A stretch of DNA of 30,995 bases from Circinella minor. Lineage: Eukaryota; Mucoromycota; Mucoromycetes; Mucorales; Lichtheimiaceae. Location of the stretch: positions 1 to 30,995 of the forward strand of contig JAEPRB010000359.1 of NCBI GenBank assembly GCA_016758965.1. Direction: 5' to 3'. A program made the position numbers and the translations under genes. The notes below the pieces were generated by a model. That model did no database searches and was not told the origin of the DNA. It saw only the letters and a program-made list of their open reading frames with translations. Shown here in pieces: positions 7,954-20,016 of the stretch. Each line of letters opens with the position of its first letter. Position 1 is the stretch's first letter.

Positions 7954-9055
7954 GTACGCTGCGCCCGTAGTCTAACTTTGATCTTTGATCCATTAAAAAC
8001 CATCTTCACCTGAACAATATTACTTCTATCTTTTTTAATGCTTTAGGTTTTTTTTTTAAAAAATATAATGCTTGATGAGAATGTTTTTAAATAATGTCTT
8101 CATTGTCATTTTTATAAATACTGTTTATATTACAAAAAGTATAAAACTTTATTATATAGATGAACATATAGTACGTAGACCATTTAATACGATTAGGTAT
8201 TTAAAGAGATGATAGATTGTCCAAATACTTTGTGCATATGAAAACAAGAATGTCTTAAGCTAGTAATTATATACATTAGCAATATCAGGATATTCTCGTG
8301 TTGTGGATAGCATCAACATAAAAAGGTAATGTAAAATAATAAAAGGTACTAAATGAAAACAAGAAATAATGATAGTGTAATATAATATACGTATAAAAAA
8401 ATGTAAGATAATCAAAATATTGAAAGTTAATAAAAAGTCAGCAGTAGAGGTATGTATTGAGTTCGTCCTCTTGTATTTTATGATAAGCTTTTGAGCCAAA
8501 CTTTTGACTATCATACAAAATCTTTGCTGTGTCTTTATACAAAGTATTGTCACGATCTTCCTAAATCAGTTGAACCTCACATTCTGGGACGAGGTATATG
8601 TTGTATAACCTATATTATAGATAATATCAGTACAGTCTGTCTGAAGCAATAACTATTTTTTTTGGGGCGAATGCGTTATACATATATTATCTTACTAAAT
8701 TATAGTTTAATTACATGTAGAATATCCTTTGTTGTATACCCGAATCATCATCAGATCTTCAACACCTCCCATTCAGAAATTTAATTCTCATTTTTACGTA
8801 TCAACATTTTTACTTATCACTGTTATTTGTAGTCTATACTGTTTTCATATTCAAGTTGCTTTTCTAATTCCTATTTTATTATTATTTCTACTCTTATAGA
8901 AAATAACTAACAGTAGCGGTTCATTTTCTCTAAATTAATGTAAACCTATAGCAAAGGCAAATTATTTTACATACTTAATAGCAAAAGTAATTGTTCAAGT
9001 AAGGATGGTTTTCGATGGATCAAAGATCAAAAGTCAGGTTACGGGCGCAGCGTAC
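7954..9055. mobile_element. MITE-like non-autonomous DNA element with ~55-80 bp TIRs
   Basis: The left end (GTACGCTGCGCCCGTA at 7954) and the reverse complement of the right end (9055 back to about 9003) match over about 55 bp, including the shared ctttgatctttgatcca block. Weaker matching runs a further 25 bp inwards. TA flanks both ends (7952-7953 and 9056-9057). The 1.1-kb interior is AT-rich and I see no coding frame with family motifs, so it must rely on a transposase elsewhere. Its ends differ from those of the 4.9-kb neighbour, so it is not a deletion derivative of it. A 12-bp copy of its subterminal motif (TGCGCCCGTAGT) recurs at 9089-9100, just outside. Confidence 0.7.
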
Positions 9056-9057
9056 TA

Positions 9058-11825
9058 TAACGACCCTGTAAACATGCCCCCTCTATGTTGCGCCCGTAGT
9101 AATTTTCCTTTAATTCTACATCAGCTTAACTTTTCCCGGGTTTAGAGGAGGTTCAGTTAGGCCCACATATTTTTTTACTCTTACATGACCCGTACTTAAA
9201 AAAGTACTACAAGGAAGAGTCATATTTAATTTTTACGGGTGTAAATTGAGTCTTCCATTGATAAAAATAAATTTTACGTAATTAAATAAATGGTTGTATA
9301 TATCAAAAATCTGTAATAAGACTTCTTATAAATACGTAAACTAAATATTTTAATAAACGAATGTGAATCTGGTATCCCAAATTACTGTACAAATACCCTC
9401 TCTCTCTGTGATATATATTACTCTCCTCATACAAAATATTTCTGTTCGCTTTAATTGTCCTTTTTTTTTGTGCTTTTTTTTTTCATGCAATCCAACTTTT
9501 TGTTTCAGAATTTCGTGTTACAGAAAATTTTGTTTTAAAGAGAGACCAATAAAAATGATGCAGCTTATAAAAAATAAAGTCTGAATAGAAACTTCCATTA
9601 CGTTTAGGAAAGTTATCACCCAATCCCTGTTTTTCTTTTATCAAGATAAAACATTTACTGGTCTGTGTTATATATTTCAAGTCATGGGGTGGGTTTTTAA
9701 TGGAGTTATTTCACCAAAGCCTAATCCATAAAAAATTGTGTATAATCGAAACCAAATAAATTATCATTAAATAAAAAAAAAAGAAGTTGAAGTTATTCCG
9801 TCTTGATGAGAATTTCTTCTTGATCGAAACGGAACCTTCTTCCATCAAGAATGACAAGATCCAAATTGTTGTAATGGCGTCTACTATTTAGTACAAATTA
9901 AAGGCATGTACTATACAAATATGATTACATAAGTTAGTGTTAAATCTGCAAATGTAGATTGGATATGAATATGGATGGTAGGTAGATAATGGATGTATGT
10001 ATGTGTGTTCTAGTCGAAGTAGAAAGAATGCTTGTACTTTTTGTACGTATTTTGAAGAATAAAGTGAAATAGATAGTTAGTAGTTTACAATGGTTTCTTT
10101 TTTTATATAGGTATTTCAATGAACAATGAAAAGTACATATACGTACGTTATATGTATTAAATAATAAACATATTATATCTAATCTAAAGATTATTTATAT
10201 TTTATCACATCTTATTTACTTTGCTGCCCTTAAATAAATTAAAAAAGGCGGCATGATTTTTTCAATGCTGTTTCATAACCAAAGTTTTTTGGATAGATAT
10301 TACACATTTGGTTAAGTAGGATGTAAATTTGTTGAGTCATACAAGCACCATCAATATAATTCCTGTTATATATACATATACAATGATTTATTATATGCTG
10401 TAATATCCGATCAATGAGAACTTATGTATCATTGTCAAGTTAACAAAATATATCCTAATTATATTAATACCCTATTATATGCGTAAATCTTAAGGGTGTG
10501 CTTTGTAACAATAAATAAAAAGGTCATTTATTTACTTTATTCGTTTACTTTATTTTATTTGATAATTATTAAAAAACAATTTGTACCCATGACATGTTTA
10601 TATATAGAAAGATGGATTAATACACGCATAAGCTGGTATTATTACTCATTTTAATACATGTTACGTAAAATCAATTAAGAAAAAAAAGGAATTTCATCGT
10701 TTTCTGTTGTTGTGTAAAAAAATATATTTTGTGTGGCAACGCAAAATCATTTTTTTCAAAGTGTGTTTGAAACACCAATGTATCACCATAGAGATCCAGT
10801 TCCCTTTCTGTTGGTTCGTTGTCCTTATTTATCTATACGTATTCGCCCATTTTTTTTCAAAAAAAAAAAAAAGTTAGCCTCATTTTTGAAAATATTTAGA
10901 TAAGAGATTTAGAGTCTACTATTATCCATTTCTTCTATTTACACATGCCAATTAATGTACATAAAAATGCAGCAGATTTATTTGGTTGTACGTATTCATT
11001 TACACTGTATTGCTTTACCAAATTCAATCATTTCCAATATATGTAGTACATAATTGTTGATTTTTACTTTAGTCATTTTATACTATTTATTAGAGCGGTT
11101 ATTACTTTGTGTATATGGAAAAAAAAATAAAGATATTTTTTTTTTCTTGTAACAAACAAATAAATAAAAAATTAGTCTTTTGTTTAATAAATATTATTAT
11201 TATTCAAACAAATAATCCAAAAAAAAATATATATGACAGATTTTATAAGACCACATGATCAATAATATACTTTATTCTAAAAAAAGTATTGGCATTGCAA
11301 TATATATATATATATATGAAAACAGATGAGAAAATGGATAAAGGGGGGGGGTTATGATAGTAAAAATACTAGATAAAAATAATATATATATAAAACGATA
11401 CTGTTGATATTTACTTGAACGAAAAAAGAATAAAAAAAAAAAAGGAAAATATGGGGGGACCGAGTCAAAAGTCAAAAATAATAAAGAAAAACAAGAGTGA
11501 GAGCTTAAAAAAAACTTCACTACTAGCTAAAAATGCATGAAAAAAAAATATTTGATATAATAGGGTTGTAAATGGGGTAGTAGTAAAAAAGTTATAGTTA
11601 ATCGTACGTAATATGTATGTATGTATGTACAACGAGAATACAAAATAAAAATATGGGGGTTTTTTTTTTGGCTTGTTTTCTTTAAAAAAAAAGATAATTG
11701 CTTTTGTTTTGGAATAATATATGAAAGTGGTAGAAAAAAAAAAAGGTATACTTGTAAACATTTTTAGTGTGTAATGTGCGTACGTATGTGTGAGTAATAT
11801 GAGATAAGTGTGATTAAAAAAAAAA
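9058..11825. other. 2.8-kb AT-rich intergenic region, no gene recognised
   Basis: It holds a second copy of TGCGCCCGTAGT (9089-9100), possibly the remnant of a related element. It also has a small perfect stem (GTACTT/AAGTAC, 9191-9206) enclosed by ACCCGTA/TACGGGT inverted copies, and a (TA)n run at 11301-11317. The longest open frames are T- or A-rich and lack any domain. The last few hundred bases must include the 3' UTR of the carrier gene. No tRNA or other RNA gene was noticed by eye. Confidence 0.5.
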
Positions 11826-13866
11826 TTAAACAAGCTTATCCACAATGCTGAGCGCCACAAAGACCAAAATGGTACAAACAGGTACACAAACAACACCATA
11901 ACTCCAAAATAACATTCTCAACATTTCTTCTTCGAAAAGTCCATTCACTTGTGTAATTTGAACCAAATTAATAGCAGTCGGGGTACATCCAAGAACAATC
12001 ATCATAGTAATAAATACTGGATCGGTAGCGAGCAAAGACCAACTTGAACCATAGACAACGAATCCAATGGCAATCGGAATAGCCACAAAAGGCATTAAAA
12101 TCATGCGAACAAAAATGGCTGTAAATACGGGGGCTTTCATTGCTGGTTGTGCAGGTTGTTGTGATTGGGCGATCATTGTAAGCTGTGCACCAAGACACGT
12201 TAAGATCAGTGGAACGGCTGCGTGGCCACATACTTGAATAGCTTTTGTAAAACATGGATATAAGAAAGAATCGTGATCGTACATTAAATGTTTGAGTGGT
12301 GTTAAACCAACAAAAAGACCAAGAAATGCGGCGTAAAGTGGTGGAGACATGAAACGATGAATACGTCGAGCAATACAAATCAACATATTATCATCTGACA
12401 TTGTTAAAAACGATGGCTTTTTTGTTTGCTCGGATGTCGTTGGTGTTGTTGTTGTCGGCAGGGTAGGGAAACTCGACAAGAGGTTAGTAGTTTCATCACC
12501 ATCTGTCGTTATTACTTGTGGTTTCTTTAATGTATCAAAATCAAGGGGCTGAGCAGCTAATGTTAAAGAACTTGATTGTCGGTCAGGCATTCCTTGACGT
12601 TGTTGTTCTTGCTGTGGTTGTCGTTCAATATCGTGTGTTGTTGTGGCACCATAAGTTCCAGTAGGAACTGCTAATCGATCACCATCTAAAGTATCGCTAT
12701 CTGATTCGCTGATTTCTTCTTCATATATTTCATCATTGCGTAATAAGCTGTAACCATAAGACCAACGTAAGAGATTACCAAAGATTGCAAAGAACAATGT
12801 ATACGAAATACCTCTAATTGATTTTTTTTTTGTCACATAAAATAAAATAAAATGGGAGTTAAGGCGTTTACATGTTAGTATTTTATTTTTTATTTATATA
12901 TTTGGTACAACCCAGGATAATATAAACAAAAAAGCCTATACTATCAGCCACATTCCCTCTCTTTTCCACAATAATGGAAATTGCCACTTTTTTTTAAAGC
13001 ACGAATACCTCTTCTTCTCCTTTTGTCTCTCTCTCTCTCTCCCGCTCCCCCCCCCCTCGAAATATACACAAAGGCCCCAAGTTTTTGTTTCTCGAAATTC
13101 CTCTTTTCTTTAAAAGAACATTTGAAATTTCTTTTTATTTACCTTGCAGCTACGGAATCTTTAGTGTCATCGGCATCCCAAAATAGAATTTTACCGGCCT
13201 CTGAAACTGCCAAGCTTGAAATAATGGCGATCGGTAACGAATTAGTATTGCTAAACATAACACATGCTGTAACGAAACGTCGATAGGATCGATTTAAACC
13301 AACAGCTCGGGATGTCAATTGACTTAAAGTATAAGATAGACCAGCAAAAACAATATAAAAACAAGGTATAGGCCAAAATGCCAAGAGTTTCTCCATAGAA
13401 ATAGTGGAGGCAATGTTGCTAAATAATAAACATGGGGTGAAAAACACCATATTTAGTTTTGATAACCACTAAAAAAAAAAAAAGATAAATTATTTTAGTT
13501 ATAAATCAATCTCCTCTTCTTTTCACTATGATTATTTCCATAGCAACAAATGAGATAATTACATCCATTCCCCCATGTTAAAAAAAAAAAACTCAACAAA
13601 TTATATTTTTTTTTCTTTACCTTTTGTTTATCATTACTGAAATATCCTAGTTTTGTCAAGCAAAATCCAAAGAAGACAATGATCATGACTTGTAAAACGG
13701 CCTAAATCAATTTATAATATAAATTTGTGTATGAAAAGGGGGGTGGAGTTTAGTAATTAATTGTATAGCATAATAGTGATAAGAAATAATACAGGAGAGC
13801 GTGACGGGTTGCTTGGCAAATTAAAATCTATTTTACCTGAATAGCCGAAATGATAAGTAACAGCAT
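11826..13866 (-). CDS. Auxin efflux carrier/PIN-like membrane transport protein (ECM3-type)
   Basis: Exons 13866-13837, 13701-13621, 13468-13143 and 12813-11826 join in phase (GT-AG introns of 135, 152 and 329 nt) to give 474 aa plus stop. The start encodes MLLLIISAIQ, so a membrane helix begins at once. The N-terminal half has about five hydrophobic segments, including FFTPCLLFSNIAS and MFSNTNSLPIAIISSLAVSE, the latter typical of the Mem_trans/auxin efflux family. A hydrophilic loop (about residues 174-288, acidic then Thr/Pro/Gln-rich) precedes about five more helices, with LGCTPTAINLVQI near the end. This N-loop-C layout and length match fungal ECM3-like transporters, thought to sit in the ER or another internal membrane. 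The substrate is not known from sequence. The third intron is long for this window and carries a CT run and a C run. An ATG inside it (12836) could start only a truncated protein. Confidence 0.92.
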
Positions 13867-14857
13867 AATTTAAAAAGTTGAAGAAAAAAAATGTATATAT
13901 AAGTTTCTATGAAAAGAGAAAAAAAAAATTGGAAATAATATAGTAATAAACGAAGAAGAGAAGAAAAAGAAAGATAAAAAAAAATTAGATAGAAATATAT
14001 ATAAGGAAAAGTTTGGAATGGATTGAATCGGATTACTGGAGTATTTTTCTATTATCCATTGATACTTTGGTTCCGGGTTTTTATGTCGGATTTTTGAGCT
14101 CTTCATTTGTTTTGAGTTATTATGCTGCCGATGAAAAAAAAAATATAATAATAGTAATAATTTTTTTTTTCTTTTTTCCGTAAATGTTGCGTTGATCTAT
14201 TTCTTTTCATGCTTTTTTTTTATCTAATACTCTCCTCCCCCCTTTTTTTTTCTTTTTAGTCTTTCTGTTTATATTCTCTAATCTTTTTTGTTTGGTGTTT
14301 CATGTTTTCTAATCCATAATTCTAGAATCTTGCATATTTGTTTCGTGCAAGGACCAACATTATTTACATATGTTATATAATTATACTATGTGTTATACAT
14401 GTACTTGCAATTAAATATACATAAATGATAATTATTCTACCGAAGTCTCTCTCTCTCTCTCTCATCCAATTTTTTTTTTCTTTTTTTTCTTTTCTGATCA
14501 TTTGCCCAATAAAAAAAAGAAATTAAATCAAATTAGATCAAACAAAACAAACAAAAAAAAAAGAAAATACAGAAAAGATACCTCTTTTTCTTATTACAAC
14601 TAAAAATAATAATCACTTTGAATTATATATATAAAAAAAAGATTTTTTTTTTTTGATGTTGCTTAATTATGTTTGCACATGTTTGGGGAAAAGATTAAAA
14701 AGATAGGAAAATCCGAACAACGTCAAAGAAGAAAAGACAGGTATGTATTGTTATATATATTAAATTATATTTATAAATATATATAAAAAAATTGATTTGT
14801 TCGCAATGTTATATTATGTGTTATGTGTTATGTTTTGTATTTTTTTTCGATTTCGCT
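13867..14857. other. Intergenic, carrier promoter and LC8 3' flank
   Basis: About 1 kb between the start of the carrier gene and the stop of the dynein light chain gene, both on the minus strand. It is dominated by A and T tracts with a short CT repeat (14446-14462). No domain-bearing frame or RNA gene is visible. Confidence 0.5.
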
Positions 14858-15427
<570 letters not shown>

Positions 15428-16269
15428 TTTTGAATTAAACTACATATAACAAACCCCCCAGTTCCCATATATATATATATATGTATATATTAATGAGATG
15501 AACTAAAAAAAAATAAAACCAAAAAAAGATATTTTACAATTTAAAAAAAAAAACTTACATTTCTTAGTAAAACAGAAGAAAAAGATGAATTATTCAGATG
15601 ACAGATGACAAGAAAAAAAAAGAAATAAAAAAAAAACGTGAATCCCTTTAAAAAAAAAGCGTGCGTGAGGTTTTTTTTGTATTAATTGAATGAAAAAAAA
15701 AAAAGAGCGCGAGGGAGTTCGAAAAACAAGAAAAAAAAAAACGTTGCAATTTTTTTTATACTTTTCAACCCTTTTCTTTTTCTCTCCTTTTGAATAATCC
15801 CTTTTTTTTTTTACATTCAAAATTATATACAAAAGAAACAAAAAGGACTCTTATTCTTTAAACAAAATGTAATGTGACGTATCTAGTTTAAATATATTAG
15901 TTTTTTTGTTGATCGCATTTTCAAAAGAGTTTTTTTCCCCTTAAAAATACATATAACAATTTCTTCATCAAAACATCCCTCCCCTTTTATTATTTCCATG
16001 TTTGTGCGTTATACATATAATCCAAAAAAAAAAAGTGTTTCTGATATAACTCTCACAAATAAATAAATGTATGTGTCACTTTTTGAACTGTCATATGGGA
16101 GAGGAGGAAGACAGAAAGGGGATGATGGATTTATAAAATGGGATAAATCAAATTTAATAGATGAGGGAAAAAAAATCAAAAGGTCATTTGTATATATATA
16201 GCAAGTTAGGTACTGTGCTCAACAACAATCCCGCCTCTCACATCTTCTTCATCCATGTGTACAATGATG

Positions 16270-16283
16270 GTTACCATGACAAC
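16270..16283. promoter_or_regulatory. RFX (X-box)-like site
   Basis: GTTACCATGACAAC fits the RFX-family X-box pattern (GTT-R-CC, two-base spacer, half-site ending RAC) as an imperfect inverted repeat. It lies about 840 bp upstream of the LC8 start. Fungi have RFX/Crt1-like factors, but the target gene here is a guess. Confidence 0.3.
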
Positions 16284-17296
16284 TGTAAAAAGAGTTGATC
16301 AAAACATAGCTCTTTTAAGAGATGCATCGTACTACTTGTTGCTACGTTACTTTACATTTTTTTCGCTATGGTAGCAACATATCTTTAAATAATATAAATT
16401 TTATTTTTTCCGTCATGCAAAAAAATTCTGTTACATTAAAAAAAAAATTCATGGATAACGAAAAAAAAAAAAATCTGAATTACGTGTACATGAAACGGGC
16501 GTTTTCCGTTTTATTTGATTTAACCTATATAATTTGAGTTGTTGTTAAGCAAGTTTCTGGTTAATTCTTTTCCATCCCCGAAAAAAAGATAGCAAAAGCT
16601 GACTTTCCAATAAAGGAAATCTTGCACACTGTTTGACAAGTGGAAACCAGAAAAAGAAAAAAAAGTGTGGGGGGGTAAAGCCCTTTTTTTTTCTCCGGGA
16701 GAGGGAAAGAGAGATCATTGGCATTAAGAAGGAACAGGAGCAAGAAAAAAAAAATTAGAAAGGGGGAAAAAATTTAGCTGGAAAAAAAAAAGAATCTCCT
16801 TCTCCTTCTCCTTCTTACTGTTTCATACTTTTACTCTGTCAATTTCTATAATATAAACTTTTGTATTATATATATATATATAAAAAGTTTAAAAACCATC
16901 CTTTTCCCTTCTCCTCGCCCCCCCAAAAAAAAGTACAAGATATTGGGATATGTTGTGTAATTCTTAATTTCAACATATCATCAATTGTCATACGATTGTC
17001 CCATCATCAACACCAACTAAGCTTATTTCTCAAAACTACGCAAAAAAAAATGAATAAGATATAGATATATCAATCTTTTTTTTTTATTCCTTTTCTTTTT
17101 TTTTTTTTTTTTGGCTTCTAAAACTGTATATCTAGTAAAAATGTACATGAGATATAATAATGATAATTAAAAAAAAACATAAAAAAAAAGAGGTTGTTTA
17201 AGGAAAGAATAATCGAGATGATAGAAAAAAAATAATTGGTTAGTTTATATAAAATATAATACAAGTGGGAATATATGAATGAGTTGTTTGTTTGTG

Positions 17297-17300
<4 letters not shown>

Positions 17301-17332
<32 letters not shown>

Positions 17333-17393
17333 AATGTTGGGGGGGGGGAAGGGTATGTATATTATGTGTATAGATATATATATATATATATAT
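17301..17393. repeat. Two (TA)n microsatellites flanking a G-run
   Basis: (TA)15 at 17301-17330 and about (TA)10 at 17374-17393, with a run of G (about 17339-17348) between them. These are likely polymorphic and slippage-prone and have no coding meaning. Confidence 0.9.
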
Positions 17394-17659
17394 GAATAAT
17401 TCATAAATGTTATAAAGTTGATGTGAGTTTTTTTTTTTGGTATCACATCAAAACGCACAAAAAAGAACCAAGAATAAAAATAGGCGTGCGATTATATAGG
17501 TTTGTTAGTTTGTGTCATAATATAATAAAATGATAGGTGTTAATAGAGTAATAATAATAATAATAGTAAAGAGGTAAGAGATATATAAAGATAGACTAGA
17601 GGGATATTATAGGTGTTAGAGTGAGTGAATGAATTGAAGTGTGTGTTGTAGATGATTTG

Positions 17660-19064
17660 TTATCTTCGACGTAATGCTGTAGATTGATGATGATGATGAT
17701 GATGGCCAGTGCGTCGTTTAATTGCTGTTTCATATGAAGGTCCATATTTTGGGCCATGCTTTGTAATATCCACATCAATGGATGATGAACTAGACCTTTT
17801 ACGACCTCTTCGACTTGGTGATAATTCATCTAATAAATAAAACATTGTTTTTTTTAAAAAATGTTAATTCATATATCCTTATTATTGAAAGAAGTAAAAG
17901 TAACAAGAAATAAATAAAAGTTACCTCGGCCAGCAGCATAAGGTAAAATATCAAGAGTTCCATGATCTTCTTCTTCACCTAACATACGAGCCTGTCGTTC
18001 TTTTTGAAGCATTGGTTGAAGAATACGTCGTCGGGCATTAATGAACCAATTACTGATTTGGTTGAGCGTGAGATTTGTCTGACGTGCAAGTGCTGCCTTT
18101 TCATCTTCGGTTGGATACGGGTGCTTTTTATGTCTAGATAACCATTCACGTAAAATAGCTGTTACAGCTTTAGGTAAATTACCACGGCGTCGCTTTACTA
18201 AATTATTGTTACTACCAGAGTTTGATGTTGTTGTTGGTGTTGTTGGGGATGGTAATGGTTGCTTTCGATGAGAAGGATGATGATGAAGTGGAATGACAGA
18301 AGTAGGTGTTGTGGGAGTAGTGGGAGGTAAAGAAGGATGAGAAAGATTATCCATTATTGGCATTGGTGCGGATGAAGAATGAGGTGATGCAGGAGAAGAT
18401 GAAGATGAAGATGATATAGAAAGGGAATCATCACCAATCACTGAACCAGCAGTGTTAGTATAATGTGTAGCTGTTGATGTTCGTCTGCTCATTTGTTGTT
18501 GTTGTCGTGACATATAATAAGGTCGATATCTTCTATTATTACGTGGTGAAGATAATTCATCATGTGAATATAAAGGCGGGGTAGGTGAAGACGCTACAGA
18601 AGGTATCGGAGACGCTTGTATGTCACTATATTCTGTCATACGAGAATACCAAAAGAAAAAAGAGATCAGTTATTGACATTTTTTTTAAGAAAATCAAGTT
18701 AAACTTTATTATTATTATTAGCATCCAGTAAAAGCTGTATAATTTTTTTTACCTCTAATATCAGTCCAGAATTTTTCATTATGCTCAAGCATACGGTGAA
18801 TACGTTTTTTATGAGTTTCAATATATTGACCGTAATGAGGATCACCATAGGGAATGTGAATGTGTTGAAGTCCACCATTATTGTTTTTAGCAAACTGATG
18901 GTCATGAAACAGAATGACCGGACTAAAAGTACGTGACTATATAAATAAGAAATAATAATAAAGAAAAAAAAACGCTTTAATTAGAATATAAATTTTATTA
19001 TAAAATAAAGTTAATAGTAGTGAAAACTTACTCTTGTTGGTGATGTTGGAAAATAAGATGACAT
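17660..19064 (-). CDS. TALE-class homeodomain transcription factor
   Basis: Exons 19064-19032, 18936-18753, 18632-17925 and 17829-17660 (introns 95, 120 and 95 nt) join in phase to 364 aa. Exon 2 encodes a conserved-looking region with PYGDPHYGQYIETHKKRIHRM. After a long Ser/Pro/Thr/His-rich disordered stretch (about 75-215) comes the homeodomain (about 219-280). It has the basic arm KRRRGNLPK, KKHPYPTEDEK with the three-residue TALE loop extension, and WFINARRR in the recognition helix (about 268-275). TALE factors bind TGAC-type DNA cores and often act as dimers with a second homeodomain protein. In fungi they control development and, in some lineages, mating type. The C terminus is basic with a six-histidine run (H6, from a CAT repeat). 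The target genes and partner cannot be read from sequence. Confidence 0.93.
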
Positions 19065-19920
19065 GATTATATATAGATGTGAGTCTGTGTGTGTGTTTAA
19101 TTTTTGAGCAAGGAAAGAGAATGAAGAAAGAGAGAGAGAGAGGGATAAGTTTATTTGTTGTTTGAGCTGTCAATTTATTATGTTCTTAATTTTGGCAGGA
19201 GATTCTGATTTGAAATTCACGTCAAAAAGGGTTATTCAAGCACCAGGTTTCTTTTTTATTTTTTTGCTTATTGTTAGTCAATAGACTTGTTGTTTCTTTT
19301 TTATCGCATGGAATGTTTTTTTTTTGCGTGTATGTATGTATATGTTGTTATTTGTTTCAACAAGAAAAAGTGGAAAAAAAAAGATGGTTAAGACCAAAAA
19401 GAAAGGGAAAAAGAGCAATAGAAATCGACGAGAGAGAGAGAGGAAAAGGATTAGATGAGAACCCACCTTTATATGACAAAAGCCACCTGTGCAACGCGTG
19501 ACCTATTGATGAAAAAACCCGAAAAGTGACATTTATGGATCATATGAGTTGTTATTATAATTTTTTCGCGCGCGCCCAATTTTCATCTTCTTTGATGGAT
19601 TCTTTTTATTTTGGTTCTCTCTCGTTTCGTTTTTTTTTATTCACTATTTTCTTTATTATTTTTCAATAATCAACAAAACTGCCAGGAAAAATAATAAGAA
19701 TTACATGTAATTTACAAGAAAAGAAAGTTTTTATTTGTTGTATTTTTTTTTTGAATGTGTTTTACTTTTTGATGTATATATTTATATATATATGTATGTG
19801 TGGGTAATCAAATTTAAGCGGGAAAAAAAATCAACGTTAAAAAAATGTTGGGGGGAGGGAAGGAACAAGGAACTTTTGCTGCGAAAAAGAGAGATGCTGA
19901 TTCTGATATTGATGTTGTTG

Positions 19921-20016
19921 TTGTGTGTGTGTGTGTGTGTGAGAAAGTTTACTATCTTGAAGCAATTTATATATATATATAAAAAGAATATATATATATG
20001 TGTGTGTGTGTGTGTG
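19921..20016. repeat. (TG)n and (TA)n microsatellite cluster
   Basis: A TG run (19921-19941), two short TA runs (about 19969-19980 and 19989-19998) and a second TG run (20000-20016). Alternating purine-pyrimidine runs like these can adopt Z-DNA, but nothing else suggests a role. Confidence 0.85.

Larger units (their letters stand above)
15428..17659. other. 2.2-kb intergenic region with microsatellites and an RFX-type motif
   Basis: It separates the LC8 start from the TALE gene stop, both on the minus strand. It contains a 14-bp RFX/X-box-like inverted repeat (16270-16283), a hairpin with an 8-bp GTTGCTAC/GTAGCAAC stem (16338-16378), (TA)n runs (17301-17330 and 17374-17393), and a G9-10 run near 17339. 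I see no convincing exon. The part nearest 15428 is presumably the LC8 promoter and 5' UTR, and the part nearest 17659 the TALE 3' UTR. Confidence 0.5.

Noticed and set aside
9363..9680. Open frames of 65-73 codons around 9.4-9.6 kb
   Set aside because: They are T- and A-run dominated, overlap each other on opposite strands, and show no domain.
12364..12836. ATG at 12836 as the start of the carrier protein
   Set aside because: The first residues (MTKKKSI) come from the intron just before the acceptor at 12814-12815. The family's N-terminal helices are found in three upstream exons that join in phase.
17660..17845. Six-histidine stretch taken as a vector tag
   Set aside because: It is a CAT trinucleotide run inside a natural exon with intact splice sites, not followed by vector sequence.
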